64,000 nt of DNA from the NCBI RefSeq assembly GCF_033807715.1, contig NC_084606.1, forward strand, positions 38,616,150-38,680,149. Reading direction: 5' to 3'. The notes under the pieces were generated by a model. It saw only the letters and a list, made by a program, of their open reading frames with translations. It was not told where the DNA came from and ran no database searches. Position numbers and translations under genes: made by a program. Origin of the DNA: Cololabis saira. Taxonomy: Eukaryota > Chordata > Actinopteri > Beloniformes > Belonidae. Position 1 is the stretch's first letter, and the number at the start of each line of letters is the position of its first letter. Below are positions 31,219-42,517 of the stretch, in pieces.

Positions 31219-34200
31219 CTAAAGATTCAGCAGCAGCGACCCATCCTCTCCTACTGAACACAACACTCGCTCAACTGCCCACACATCCATAAAACCCTCC
31301 AGGTTGTTTGTTACTTTAAAAAACGTGTGCTTCACCCTCAGGCGGGCCGCCACCAGACCCCTCAGGCAGCGGACTGGGTCAATCCAGCCAACTCCCCTCA
31401 GCTGGTTCTTTCTGCTCTTCCAAATGGCTAATTTAGCGTTTGCCAATATAAAATTGATTAGAACCGCCACTTTCCTTTTCCTGGAAGAATATTTTGGCCC
31501 AAAGACGAAGAGGGGAACAGAGAAAACCTCTCCCAAGCCCCCCACCCACTCTTCCAATATGCCAAGGAGACCGACCAAACGGGGACAGGACACCACTAGG
31601 TGGTCCAAGGTCTCTGTCTGTCCACAGAATGGACACCCCTCCCTAGTGCTGGGATCAAAGCGAGCTCTGTATCTGTTCGTAGCTATTATTCCATGTATAA
31701 TCCTCCACTGGATGTCCCCCATCCTTCTCTCAACAGGAGGCTTATACAGGACCCGCCAGCTGCCTTTAGGGGAAGAGTCTGTGCCAAAAACCTGCGTCCA
31801 CCCCGACTCCCTGACTCCAGCGAATGACCCGAGGTTGAGCACCTTCACGCAGCTCCTGTACAGCTGCTTCCCATCACAGGAGTCAAACCGGGTGAGGTCC
31901 GGAGTCTTCAGGGACAGGAGCAGTCCAGGCTCCTCTGTCCCCTCAGCCACAGCAGGACTCACATCCAGAGATGGAAAGATGTATTCACTGCCCTCGCTCC
32001 ACTGGACAACTAGGGCTCTGTCCTGTGCAAAGTCCTGCAGAGGTGCCGCCAGAGACTGCCACACCTCTCTCACCAGACTCTGCAGCACTCTGGTGGAGCG
32101 GATGCCGGTTGCTGCAGCCAGTGTCTCTATAGCAGTCAGGGACAGATGCCCCAGCTTCACAATCCCTGCTGTCCTGAAAGCACTCCGTACAGTCACTGAG
32201 GAGAAAACAGCGGCCGACAGGAAGACGTTGTCGAACAGTGGCTCCTCAAACAGCCACATCCCAGGTCTGACATCGGGTCGACGTGTGAAGGCCAGAATCT
32301 TCCAGGCATCCAGCACCGAACTCCAAAAAGGCGTCAGTCCATCCAAACACCATGTCTGGGACAACAGGAACAGTTGTTTGTCATATCCCAGCCACCCCGC
32401 CCTCCACAGCAGCAGCCGAGCCACTGACGACCAGCAGAGGCCGCAGCCATATAGCAGCCGCTGTGCTGCCTGCAGTCGAAATGCTGCGGTCCTGGAAGTG
32501 AGGTCAATGAGGCCCTGCCCCCCCTCTGCCACCGGGAGATACAGGACACACGCCCTCACCCAGTGACGACCCGACCAAAAGAAGTCCACCAGCAGCTGCT
32601 GCAGCTGCTTCAGCAGTCCCGGTGGTGGTGTCAGGACCTGGAGCCTGTGCCACAGAGAAGAGGCGACGAGGTTGTTGACAATCAGAACTCTCCCCCTGTA
32701 TGACAGCTGTGGGAACAACCATTTCCATCTAGACAACCTGGCCTGCACCTTTCCCAGCACTCCCTCCCAGTTTTTGGCGAGTATGGCCTCGCTCCCCAAA
32801 AACACCCCCAGAGTTTTTATGCCGCAGTTACCCCACTTAAGGCCACCAGGAAGACAGGGCAGCCTCCCCTCAGGCACCTCGCCAATCCAACACGCCCCAC
32901 TCTTCCCCCAGTTGACTTTGGCGGAGGAGGCCTTCTCGTACAAGGAGAGGCTGCCCTGCAGTTCCTGAATGTCCCTCTGTCCCCGGACCAAAACATTCAC
33001 GTCGTCAGCATATGCTGACACCACGATGGGAGGGCTCTGAACCCCCTCTGGCAGACACAGGCCTCTCAGACGACCCCTGAGTCTGGCCAGAAGAGGCTCA
33101 ATAGCCACACTATAAAGCTGGCCTGAGATGGGGCAGCCCTGCCTGATTCCCCTGCTGACCATGACGGGTCTGCTCAGACCTCCCCCCACTTTCACAACAC
33201 AACAAGCATTCCTGTAAAGCAACTTCACCCAGGACAAAAAGTGCTCCCCAACACCAAACGTCTGCAGCGCTGCAAATAAAAAAGAATGGTCAACACGATC
33301 AAAAGCCTTCTCTTGATCTAATGAGATGACACCAATATTAAAATCTTATAGTCAGTACATAAAAGGGCCACAGGTCTCCAGTTTTTTAGTAGAGTCAGGT
33401 CTCCTTTCTTGGGCAGCAGGGAGATCACTGCTCGTCGACAGGAAGCCGGAAGAAAACCAGTTTTAAAAGACTCCTTAAAAACTTCCAGTAAATCTGTCCC
33501 CAGTATACTCCAGAAGCGTTTAAAAAGGTCTGCAGGTAACCCGTCCAGCCCCGGGGACTTCCCTGACGCCATCTGAGTCACTGCAGCGGTTAACTCCTCC
33601 AGTGTGATGTCAGCACCCAGAGCCTCCTGTTCAGCAGGACCCAGATGTGGAAGCCCCTGCAGCAGCTCCTCAGCAGCGTCTCCGTCACAGCCTCACGCCT
33701 CAAACAGCTCAGTGTAGAATGACACCGCCAGCCTCTTCAACTCTACTGGGTCAGATGTCAGCGACCCATCGGGCAGACGGAGGCACACCATCTGCTTCCT
33801 CTGAGCCACGGACCTCTCCAGGTTGAAAAAGAAAGTGGTGGGCGCATCCATGTCCCTCACTGCAGCAAACCGGGCCCGGACTAGGGCCCCCTTCGCCTTC
33901 TCTTGCAGAAAAAAATTCAACTGCTTCTGCTTGTGGTGCAGCTGATCTGCATTACCAGGTGCCATACTTTCTAATTCCCTGATCTCTGTCTCTAAACGCT
34001 CCATGGCTTTGCAGACATTAACACTGGAGAAGGATGTATACTGCTGGCAAAACACTCTCAGCTGGCTCTTACCTACTTCCCACCACTGAGACAGGGAGGG
34101 GAAGGACTCCTTTTTGGCTCTCCAGTTGACCCAGAACAATTCAAAATTTTCACAAAAAATAAAATCCTGTAAAAGTTTTACATTAAAATGCCAGAATGAC

Positions 34201-35021
34201 CGTGGTCTGTCAGTGTGTGCTAAAACCAAATCCACCAACACTAAGTGGTGATCTGTAAAACCAACAGGGTGAATGTTACAACGAGCTGCACGGGTGTTAA
34301 AGGAACCAGACATATAAAGTCTGTCCAGCCTGGCTGCGCTGACCCTGCCATCAACCACTCTCATCCTTGTGTATTGTCTGTCTGAAGGATGTTTCATCCT
34401 CCAAACATCCACCAGGTCCAACTCTGCCGTCATCTGAGACAGGAAAGCAGACGACTGAGGATGCAGCTCCTGTCCTATCCTGTCTAAAGTGACGTCAGTG
34501 CAACAGTTCCAGTCTCCCCCCATTAAAACCCACTCCCCCTGACTGCAGCAGTCCAGCTTGTCTTTCAGCACCTTAAATAGAGCTAGACGCTCATGGCCAC
34601 AATTTGGTGCATAAATATTAATAAAATTAAAAACGGTATCCTGGATATCTGCCCTAACCATTAAAACCCTACCTGCAACTATTTCAGTGGTTGATAAAAC
34701 ACTAACATTAAGAGCGGGATGAAACAGGACAGCGACCCCTGCACTGAGGTTGGAGCCATGGCTGAGAGTGTACTGACCCCCCCACCACAGACCCCAGTCT
34801 GTCTCATTTACACTGTCACTGTGCGTTTCCTGCAAAAATATGACATCTATTTTCTTTTGATTAATTATTTCTGCCACTAAAGCTCTCTTTTCTGCACTTC
34901 TACCCCCATTGATGTTTAAAGAGCTGACGCGTAACGTCTGCATAAGAAGAGAAGAGAGACAGAGAAGCCAAACAGCCAGACAGAGACAGCAGAGAGGAGA
35001 CACCCGGTGTTGTGAAGCCAT
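31219..35021 (-). pseudogene. LINE B ORF2, stop plus internal deletion
   Basis: It starts at the ATG at 35021, two bases after the ORF1 stop. An N-terminal hydrophobic stretch (CCLCLAVWLLCLSSLL) precedes an apurinic-like endonuclease domain (VIFLQETHSDS, NIYAPNCGHERLALF, GGDWNC, FTDHHLVLVDL). An in-frame TGA lies at 33693-33695. The RT domain runs from LLPKKGDLTLLKNWRPVALL but jumps from TDYKIL almost directly to GVISLDQEKAFDRV, losing about 55 residues that LINE C retains, with a frame change. RT motifs RQGCPISG, SAYADDVNVLV and LGVFLGSE remain, and the C-terminus has CPFCGQTETLDHLVVSC. Confidence 0.85.
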
Positions 35022-36200
35022 TCTTAATTTATCGAGTGTTTCATTTTCTTCCTTCTTTTACCACCTCCCAGAGCTTTACTGACAGAGGTCACATGCTTCC
35101 TCAGACGATACCTCTTTTTCTCATCTAGCAGGTCTTTGCCTACAATCCTCTGCAGGGTGCTCACCGTCTTTACAAATTTTCTGACATCAGGGAAGTATTC
35201 ACTTACTTCCACTGATCTTCCAAAAGAGTCCTCCAGAAAACTGTTAATGTCAGCTAAGGAATACAAGTCTGTGCTCTGAGAAACACTGTCAGCAACAGAA
35301 ACACTGTCAGAGTCACAAGCATCATCTGCCTCCATCTCCACAGCCTGACTGTCCTCAACCTGTTGCCCAGCCCGCTGCTCAGCCTGCTGCCCAGCCTGCT
35401 CACCTGCAGCCTGCACACCTGCAGCCTGCACACCTGCAGCCTGCACATCTCCACCTGCCTGCACCGCTCCTCCAACCTGCACATCTCCCCAAGCCTGCAC
35501 ACTCCCACCCGCCTGCTCACCTCCACCTGCCTGCACCTCTCCACCCTGCTCAGTTTTAGTCCTGTTCTCATCCACACACAGGGGTGTAGCACCAAATTCT
35601 GGGCCCTGTACACTCTCAATGTCAGTGGGCCCCTATCCATGCCCGCGAGGCGCGTGAGAGAAAAAAAAGGGGGGGGGGGGGGGGGGGGGCGTATTTATAC
35701 AATCTACTACAATCAACTACAATCAGATCAGATTATATTGATGAGTGGTTCTGAATTGATGCATTTGGCCTACTTGTGCTCAAATACCTAAAACATTAGG
35801 GTACATCTGGCTGCAATAAGTTGCAGAGGCAAAAATGTTTTAAGCCATTTTTCAGCCAGATTGAGAAGAATAGCTAATTGTTTTTCTATGTTCTCACCAG
35901 ATTCAGAATCACAATCATTTTTGATTGATAGTGAGATCACAGTTATTTAACATGATTATTCATTGGCTTTGGTAATATCATGAATTTATTGAACATTGAC
36001 AATAGCTTTTAAGCACAGCACTGCACCGCAATGCTAAGGCTTTTTACCAGACAAAAATAATAAATTGCGTTATTGCTCAATTAATATATTACTAGTGTGC
36101 ACTTGAGCCTACAGTGATATTGGTATGTTATTTACATGTTGATATATGCAGCAGCAATATTGCTAGATGGATCATTCATTAAATCTCAGCACGGAGTTTC

Positions 36201-36532
36201 ATTTTATTTTCTGTAATGCAAAAATGTCATACATTCTGGATTCATCACAAATCAACTGAAATATTGCAAGCCTTTTATTATTTTAATATTGCTGATCATG
36301 GCTTACAGCTTAAGAAAACTCAAATATCCTATCTCAAAAAATTAGAATATTCTGGGAATCTTAATCTTAAACTGTACGCCATAATCAGCAATGTTAAAAT
36401 AATAAAAGGCTTGCAATATTTCAGTTGATTTGTAATGAATCCAGAATGTATGACATTTTTGTTTTTTTAATTGCATTACAGAAAATAAAGGACTTTATCA
36501 CAATATTCAAATTTTCTGAGACAGTCTTGTAA
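36201..36532. mobile_element. palindromic MITE (ATGTCATACATTCTGG family), nearly complete
   Basis: It matches 45210-45581 but lacks the first terminus. It ends CAAATTTTCTGAGACAGTCT. The two halves (CATACATTCTGGATTCAT and ATGAATCCAGAATGTATG) are complementary. Confidence 0.7.
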
Positions 36533-36630
36533 ACTTGCTGGCGTGGTTGTGTTTGAACCACTTCTGAATATCCATCGTTACTTTGTGTTAATGGAGCAGC
36601 AGAGCAGCGTCTTGCAGATCAGTGACGTCC

Positions 36631-36748
36631 GGCTGATTTATGGTTCCGCGTTGCACCAACGCAGATCTTACGGCGTAGGATACGCGGCGACGCGAACGTA
36701 CGTTGCGCGTCACCGCCGGCGATTTAACGTGGAACCATAAATGAGGCT
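36631..36748. repeat. GC-rich palindromic MITE
   Basis: GGCTGATTTATGGTTCCGCG at the left and AACGTGGAACCATAAATGAG at the right are inverted. The centre has GGCGTAGGATACGCGGCGAC. Same family as 54195-54323. Confidence 0.65.
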
Positions 36749-38297
36749 TAACGCGCACGCATTTCTCAGTTTTCTTTTCGTCTTTATAACTGAGCATGCA
36801 AATACATAAACTGAGGGTGCAAAGCTTATGCACCCTCGTAGAACCGGGCCTGTATAAGCAGCAGCTGTCTGGAGTGGACTATGTTAACTTTAATTGGACT
36901 TTGCATGACAAGCTAACTTGGTTCACCTTTGGGAAAGAAAGCAGTCAGCAGCTCCTTCCCCTCGTTCTGCCATCTTTCTTTTTGTTTCCTCTATTTCTTT
37001 TTCTGATAGCCCGATTTGTGTTTTTTGGGCAGCATGATGTCCTGCACACAGGTCTCTGATCTGGGCGCACTGTCTGACCCATACCTGTTGCCGGTCGCTG
37101 TTGGGCGGACTAAACCATTTTGCATAGGGGGGGCCCAGAATGTCTAATATGTTGGGAGAACTGTGACATTAAGTTCATTCTCTCATTTGATGTTATCAAT
37201 ATATTTGAAATAAATTATGACACCAATTAATTGGAGGGCTCAATTCATTCAAAATAAAAACATCACAAAAAAAAAAAATAAAAATCAGGATTTTCATGGG
37301 CCCCTCTCTCTACTCGGGCCCTGGGTAGTCAGGTCCACTTTTCCCCCCACTACCACGCCCATGTCCACACACACACTGTTATCATTGCTCTTACCTTTGC
37401 TGTTATCCTCACCAGGACGCACCTCCACTGCCGAGTCGGGGCCGCGGGCCGCAGAGCCGCCGGCCGTGGACGCTGCACCAGCGGCTGCGTCCTCCGGCGG
37501 CGGACCGGCCGGAGCGGCGCTCCCCTCCGCGCCGACAGCGCTCCGGGGCCTCAGTGATTTGTTGTGAGGACACGCGATCCGTTTATGCCCTACGTCTCCA
37601 CACTCGAAACATTTAATGCTCCCGGAGCTCGCGTACACCATGTACATACCCTCCTCATGGCGCACACGGAAGGAAACATCCAGGGTTTGAGTCGGAGAAT
37701 CTAAAAACATGAAGACCTGCCTCCGCAGGGACTGAACATGCTTCAGCTTCTCGTCTTTACAGCCCAAACCCACACTACGGAAGCCGCTGGCCATCCGGCC
37801 GAACCGCTTCAGCTCCCGCTCCAGCGCGTCATTGGCAATGAACGGCGGGACACCTGACACAGTGATGCGCGTGGAGGGCACGGCCAGCGGGGACACCTGG
37901 ATGAGCTCTTCATTTAGGACGATCCCGTTTTCAATAAGCTCAGTGACGTGTTTCTGCTCCGTTAAAAACACCACCACCGCTTTGTTCATGCGGGAGGCGT
38001 AAGAGATGTTAACATGACCCACCTGCCCCCCCACCGCCAGCAGCACCTGCTCCACCGTTGAGCTGGGTTGCGGAACAATCCGCACTCCATGCCTCAGAGA
38101 CGGCGGCGTCTCCGGGGACGCCATGCTCACCCCGAGGCACGGACAGAACACACACACACAATCACACACTAACCTATGATTAAACTATTTACACACCCTT
38201 AAACCAGTGAAAAACAGTGAAAATACAGTTAGAAAAAACAAACTAAACTACAAAAATTCGCACTCTCTCCTTCACACTTCTCAGACTCCTCCACCAC

Positions 38298-38432
38298 AGA
38301 AGAAGAAGAAGAAGAAGAAGAAGAAGAAGAAGAAGAAGAAGAAGAAGAAGAAGAAGAAGAAGAAGAAGAAGAAGAAGAAGAAGAAGAAGAAGAAGAAGAA
38401 GAAGAAGAAGAAGAAGAAGAAGAAGAAGAAGA
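38298..38432 (+). repeat. (GAA)n tract between LINE B and LINE C
   Basis: About 135 nt of pure GAA/AAG between the 5' end of LINE B and the 3' end of LINE C. Poly-K and poly-S frames across it are artefacts. Confidence 0.95.
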
Positions 38433-38557
38433 TTTTTTGATTTTTACAAACACACTTTATTCACATTTTCACAGGATACAGTTCACATTATAAAGTGCTG
38501 AAGTGCCTGAAACAAAACAGAATACACAATAAATAAATAAATGGCTACATCAGCATT

Positions 38558-41500
38558 TCAGTCTTGAAGAAAAAGTGCAAAGTGCAGTTCATCATTTAAA
38601 ACATTACACAGGACATTGTTGTAACACCAGATGTTCTTAAAACAATCCAAATCATTCATTAACTTGTAAAAATTGTACTCCAGTCTCAGTCTACATCTGG
38701 TGTTGCAGCGCCACACTGAGGCGGCCTCCTGAACTGCTCTGTCCTCTATTTTGTTCTTTCTGGATATATAAATCGCCATCTTGGCTTCACCAGAAATAAA
38801 GTTTAGGAGTTGCCACTTTGTTTGACTTCTCCTCCTGTATCCTGCACCATAAATAAACTTTGTGTTGCAAAATGTTTCATTAAAAAGACTAAAAACAGTG
38901 GTTAAAAGAGTGAAGAGCTGTGAAAGTCTCTTACACTCACTAAAAACATGGAAAACCGTCTCGCGAAGGTGACAGAAAGGGCACTGGTTTGACACAGCAG
39001 GATTAATGACAGAGATGAAGGCATTGGTGGCGATGGCTCCGTGTAAAATCCTCCACTGGAGGTCGGCTGTTCTCTTCTTGAGGGGAGGTTTGTATAAAAC
39101 TCTCCACTGCGGACTCTCTCCATCTCCTCCCAGCTTGTCAGTCCATACAGTGGACGCCCTGTCACACAGTCCCCTCTTGTTGACAGCTTTCACACAGTTT
39201 TTGTAGATGAGTTTTCTGTCAGCTGTGTGTAAGCTGAGCCACTGAGTGTCCTTGAGGAGAGGTCCATCCAGCTCTCCTAGTTGGGGACTTATTAAGACCT
39301 CCGGGAATGGGTCTCTGCCATCAGGTTCAGTCCCTCCGCCGTAGTCCATGAGGAGGCTTCTCTCCCTCCCAGAGAGCCTCTGCCTCCACAGCTCCAGAAT
39401 CCTCTGGGTTACCCTGGTGGACTGGATGCCCAGCAGAGAGCCCACCGCCTGAGAGTCTGACAGCGCCGGCCCCGCGGTGTCAACCAGCTGTTTCAGGACC
39501 AGGGTCTTTGTCCTGCACAGCGCTGCCGTCAGCCCAGGCACAGCTCCACTGCAGACATCCAGCCTGGCTCCATGAACTAAGGGTTCTCTCAACAACCAGA
39601 ACAGAGAGTTAGAGCTTTTTCCTGAATCACATTTAAAAAGGGCCCATGATTTAAAAACACCCTGATAAAAAGGAGGTAACCCATTTAACCTTAAAAATTT
39701 AAAATCGGTTAAAAACAGAGCAGCATCCAGTCCCAAGTTACTCACACGTCTGAGTAGGCAGCCGGCCACTTCTCTCCACACCAGATCTGCCGGCCCTGAC
39801 AAAAACCTCTGAATGAACTGTAGTCTGAAGGTGGCAGTTCTGCTGGCCAAGTGGATGAGGCCCTGCCCCCCCTCCTCTCTGGGTAAAAACAGCACCCCCT
39901 GTGGCACCCAGTGAAAGCCATCCCAGAAAAAGTTGACAAGCTTTGCTTGGATCTGGGCTAAAAGACCTGATGGAGGATCCATGCAGGCTAAACGGTGCCA
40001 AAGCAGGGAGGCCACAAGATTGTTCAGCACAAGAACCCTGCCTCGATACGACATCTGAGGGAGCAGCCATTTCCAGTTTTTTAGTTTGGCTTCAATTTTT
40101 TCAGTGACGCCCTCCCAGTTCCTCCGGATCGTAGCCTCGTTCCCGAGGAAGACGCCGAGGTATTTCAGGCCGTCAGTTTTCCAGGACAGACCCTGGGGAA
40201 GAACTGGGAGACCGTCACGCCAACTACCGACAGCAAGAGCTTCACTCTTGCTCCAATTCACCCTCGCTGCAGACAGAGTGTTGAAAGAAACTGTTAAATT
40301 ACATAAAATGTCAATATCATTTTGGTTTTTAATTAAAACAATAACATCATCCGCATAAGCAGATAAAATGATGTTTTCACTAAAACCAGGTAAAATCAGG
40401 CCACGGATTCTTGTGCGGATCTTGCAGAGGAGGGGTTCCAGGGAGAGTGCGTAGAGCATCCCAGACAGAGCGCAGCCCTGCCGGATGCCTCTACGCACCC
40501 CGAAAGGAGCACACAGACTGCCATTAAACTTCAGTACACTCTCAATGTCACTATATAACACCTGGATCTTGGCAATGAAACCAGTGCTGAACCCAAACCT
40601 CCCCATGGTTTTCCAGAGGAAGCCGTGCTCAACACGGTCAAATGCCTTTTCCTGATCTAACGAAATGAGACCAGTATTTATACCCAATGAGCTAGAGACC
40701 TCCAAAACATCTCGAATTAGGTAGACATTGTCTACCATGGACCTGCCGGGCACACAATAGGTCTGATCCCGGTGGATGACCTGCTCCATAGCTTCTCTAA
40801 GCCTGTTGGCCAAAGCCTTGGACAGGATCTTATAATCAGTGCACAACAGTGACACGGGGCGCCAGTTCTTGATGTCCTGCAGATTCCCTTTTTTTGGCAG
40901 CAGGGAAACCACAACCCTCCGACAGGACAGTGGCAGAGAACCTGAGGTCAGACTTTCATTAAACACCTCTAGAATGTCAGGTGCCAAAACACTCCAGAAG
41001 GCTTTGTAAAATTCGACCGTCAGGCCATCGATGCCAGGAGAGCGCCGTCCCTGCATACCCTGCAGAGCGGCGTGTAGCTCCTCCATCTGCAGTGGCCGGT
41101 CTAGCTGTGAGTTGGTCTCCTCAGAGACCTGAGGCAGTTCACCACAGAACCCCTCAAACAGATCATCATCCTCCACATACTCGCTGGTATAGAGGGATGA
41201 ATAAAACTGCACAGCTCGCCTTCTGATCTGACCAGGTTCAGTGAGCTCCTGCCCCGTGTCAGAGAGCAGAGAGTGGATCATTTTCTTCTGTCCATGCTTC
41301 TTCTCCAGGCCAAAGAAGAAGCTAGAGGGAGCATCCATCGCTGTGATGTTCTGGACCCGGGACCGGACCAGTGCACCCTGTACCCTGGTGTCCAGCAGGT
41401 TGGCTAAAGCCATTTTTTTGGACTTGAGGATTTCAATATATCCTCGATTTCCTGTGGAAGCACTCATTGTTTCCAGCTCCACAATCTCAGTCTCCAGGTC

Positions 41501-42517
41501 TTTCATAGACCGACAGATGTCACGTGTGACATTGAGAGTATACTGCTGACACAAAAGCTTTATCTCAGTCTTACCATGGTCCCACCACTGCCTAAGACAA
41601 GTAAAATCATCTTTCCTGTGTCTAAAACCAGTCCAAAAATAACTAAAAGCCTCGCTAAAACCCTTGTCAAATGTTAAAACTGAATTAAAATGCCAGTATG
41701 CACTCTTGGGTAAAATGTTCTTTATGGTGACATGACATAAAACCAAAGAATGATCTGTAAAACCAGCTGGCATTATTTTACACAGCTTAAAAACATTAAA
41801 ATGGTGCTCAAAACAATAAAAACGATCAAGTCTGGCTAAGGAGATTCTATCCTCTCTCAGGTGGGACCATGTGTACTGTCTGCAGTCTGTATGCATCCTT
41901 CGCCACACATCCACCAGGCCGTGGGAGTAGACCAGCTGTTTCAGAGCGTGTTGGGAGGCTGGATGAGGCTCTGCATGATTACGGTCTAAAAACTCGTACT
42001 CGGTACAGTTAAAATCCCCACCCAAGAATAAAAAATCCTCCGACCCACAGCAATTCAGTCTAGTGTTGACTTTTTCTAGAAAGCTCTTCCTCTCTGTACC
42101 GTTTGTTGGAGCATAAATATTCATAAAAAACAGTGTGTGATGTTCAAACTGTGCCTTGACTAAAAGACACCTCCCCTTCACCACATGCTCGACCTCCAGG
42201 GACGATGGAGTAAAGTTCCGAGAGAACAGGAAGGCCACTCCACCGCTGAGTGTGGTGTTGTGGCTCAAAGCCACCTCTCCTTCCCACTCTTTATTCCAGT
42301 CCACCTCATTGCCTTCATCGCTGTGTGTTTCTTGTAAAAACAATACATCAATATTTTTCATCCTTGCTGTGTCAAACACCAGTGCCCTTTTCCTTGCCTC
42401 TCTGGCACCATTCACGTTTAACGTCCCCACTCTAAAAGAATCCATTATGATGGAGATGTTAAAAGCAAAGACAGTAAAAGAGATAAATAAAAGTAAAACC
42501 AACAGCTTCAACATCAT
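38558..42517 (-). CDS. LINE C ORF2: endonuclease-reverse transcriptase, intact
   Basis: 1319 codons. Residues 1-24 are strongly hydrophobic (MMLKLLVLLLFISFTVFAFN). A second possible start, M25 (MDSFRVGTLNVNG), begins the endonuclease domain. Endonuclease motifs are LQETHSD (61-67), NIYAPTNG, GGDFNC, SLARLDRF and FTDHSLV. The RT domain has NWRPVSLLCTDYKILSKAL, ISLDQEKAFDRVEHG, RRGIRQGCALSG, the catalytic AYADD (YADD at 721-724) and KYLGVFLGNE. The C-terminus carries CPFCHLRETVFHVFSEC (C-x2-C-x7-H-x4-C), typical of L1/Tx1 elements. The enzyme nicks its DNA target and primes cDNA synthesis there. The start codon overlaps the ORF1 stop (TAATG), suggesting stop-restart translation. Confidence 0.92.
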   Translation of the reverse strand: MMLKLLVLLLFISFTVFAFNISIIMDSFRVGTLNVNGAREARKRALVFDTARMKNIDVLFLQETHSDEGNEVDWNKEWEGEVALSHNTTLSGGVAFLFSRNFTPSSLEVEHVVKGRCLLVKAQFEHHTLFFMNIYAPTNGTERKSFLEKVNTRLNCCGSEDFLFLGGDFNCTEYEFLDRNHAEPHPASQHALKQLVYSHGLVDVWRRMHTDCRQYTWSHLREDRISLARLDRFYCFEHHFNVFKLCKIMPAGFTDHSLVLCHVTIKNILPKSAYWHFNSVLTFDKGFSEAFSYFWTGFRHRKDDFTCLRQWWDHGKTEIKLLCQQYTLNVTRDICRSMKDLETEIVELETMSASTGNRGYIEILKSKKMALANLLDTRVQGALVRSRVQNITAMDAPSSFFFGLEKKHGQKKMIHSLLSDTGQELTEPGQIRRRAVQFYSSLYTSEYVEDDDLFEGFCGELPQVSEETNSQLDRPLQMEELHAALQGMQGRRSPGIDGLTVEFYKAFWSVLAPDILEVFNESLTSGSLPLSCRRVVVSLLPKKGNLQDIKNWRPVSLLCTDYKILSKALANRLREAMEQVIHRDQTYCVPGRSMVDNVYLIRDVLEVSSSLGINTGLISLDQEKAFDRVEHGFLWKTMGRFGFSTGFIAKIQVLYSDIESVLKFNGSLCAPFGVRRGIRQGCALSGMLYALSLEPLLCKIRTRIRGLILPGFSENIILSAYADDVIVLIKNQNDIDILCNLTVSFNTLSAARVNWSKSEALAVGSWRDGLPVLPQGLSWKTDGLKYLGVFLGNEATIRRNWEGVTEKIEAKLKNWKWLLPQMSYRGRVLVLNNLVASLLWHRLACMDPPSGLLAQIQAKLVNFFWDGFHWVPQGVLFLPREEGGQGLIHLASRTATFRLQFIQRFLSGPADLVWREVAGCLLRRVSNLGLDAALFLTDFKFLRLNGLPPFYQGVFKSWALFKCDSGKSSNSLFWLLREPLVHGARLDVCSGAVPGLTAALCRTKTLVLKQLVDTAGPALSDSQAVGSLLGIQSTRVTQRILELWRQRLSGRERSLLMDYGGGTEPDGRDPFPEVLISPQLGELDGPLLKDTQWLSLHTADRKLIYKNCVKAVNKRGLCDRASTVWTDKLGGDGESPQWRVLYKPPLKKRTADLQWRILHGAIATNAFISVINPAVSNQCPFCHLRETVFHVFSECKRLSQLFTLLTTVFSLFNETFCNTKFIYGAGYRRRSQTKWQLLNFISGEAKMAIYISRKNKIEDRAVQEAASVWRCNTRCRLRLEYNFYKLMNDLDCFKNIWCYNNVLCNVLNDELHFALFLQD

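Larger units (their letters stand above)
35579..37323. mobile_element. hAT-like insertion in LINE B ORF1
   Basis: It starts CAGGGGTGTAGCACC and ends TCGGGCCCTG on the plus strand, i.e. CAGGG...CCCTG ends. No clear 8-bp duplication is visible, so the exact class is provisional. It contains a poly-G run near 35668, a palindromic MITE piece (36201-36532) and a GC-rich palindrome (36631-36748). A related fragment lies inverted at 63872-64000 (GAGGGTGCATAAGC against GCTTATGCACCCTC). Confidence 0.6.
35024..38124 (-). pseudogene. LINE B ORF1, split by a transposon
   Basis: The N-terminal part (38124 down to 37324) begins MASPETPPSLRHGVRIV. It has an RRM-like segment (TRITVSGVPPFIANDALERE) and a zinc knuckle, CFECGDVGHKRIACPH. 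The C-terminal part (35578 down to 35024) holds a glycine/alanine/glutamine repeat region (VQAGG, VQAAG units) and a basic end, GGGKRRKKMKHSIN. The two halves are separated by the element at 35579-37323. The layout matches LINE A and C ORF1: RRM-like, CCHC, variable repeat, basic C-terminus. Confidence 0.8.
31074..38297 (-). mobile_element. Tx1-clade LINE B (divergent lineage, interrupted)
   Basis: It has the same organisation and orientation as A and C and also lies between GAA tracts, but its proteins are clearly different (for example SLNINGGRSAEKRALVAEI against TLNVNGAREARKRALVFD). ORF1 is split by a 1.75-kb element (35579-37323). ORF2 has an in-frame stop and an internal deletion. Without the insertion the LINE would be about 5.5 kb. 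Confidence 0.8.

Noticed and set aside
31304..32566. 420-codon plus-strand frame
   Set aside because: Antisense of LINE B ORF2, where RT motifs and CCHC are clear.
38207..38453. Poly-lysine and poly-serine frames
   Set aside because: Translation of the (GAA)n tract between LINE B and LINE C.
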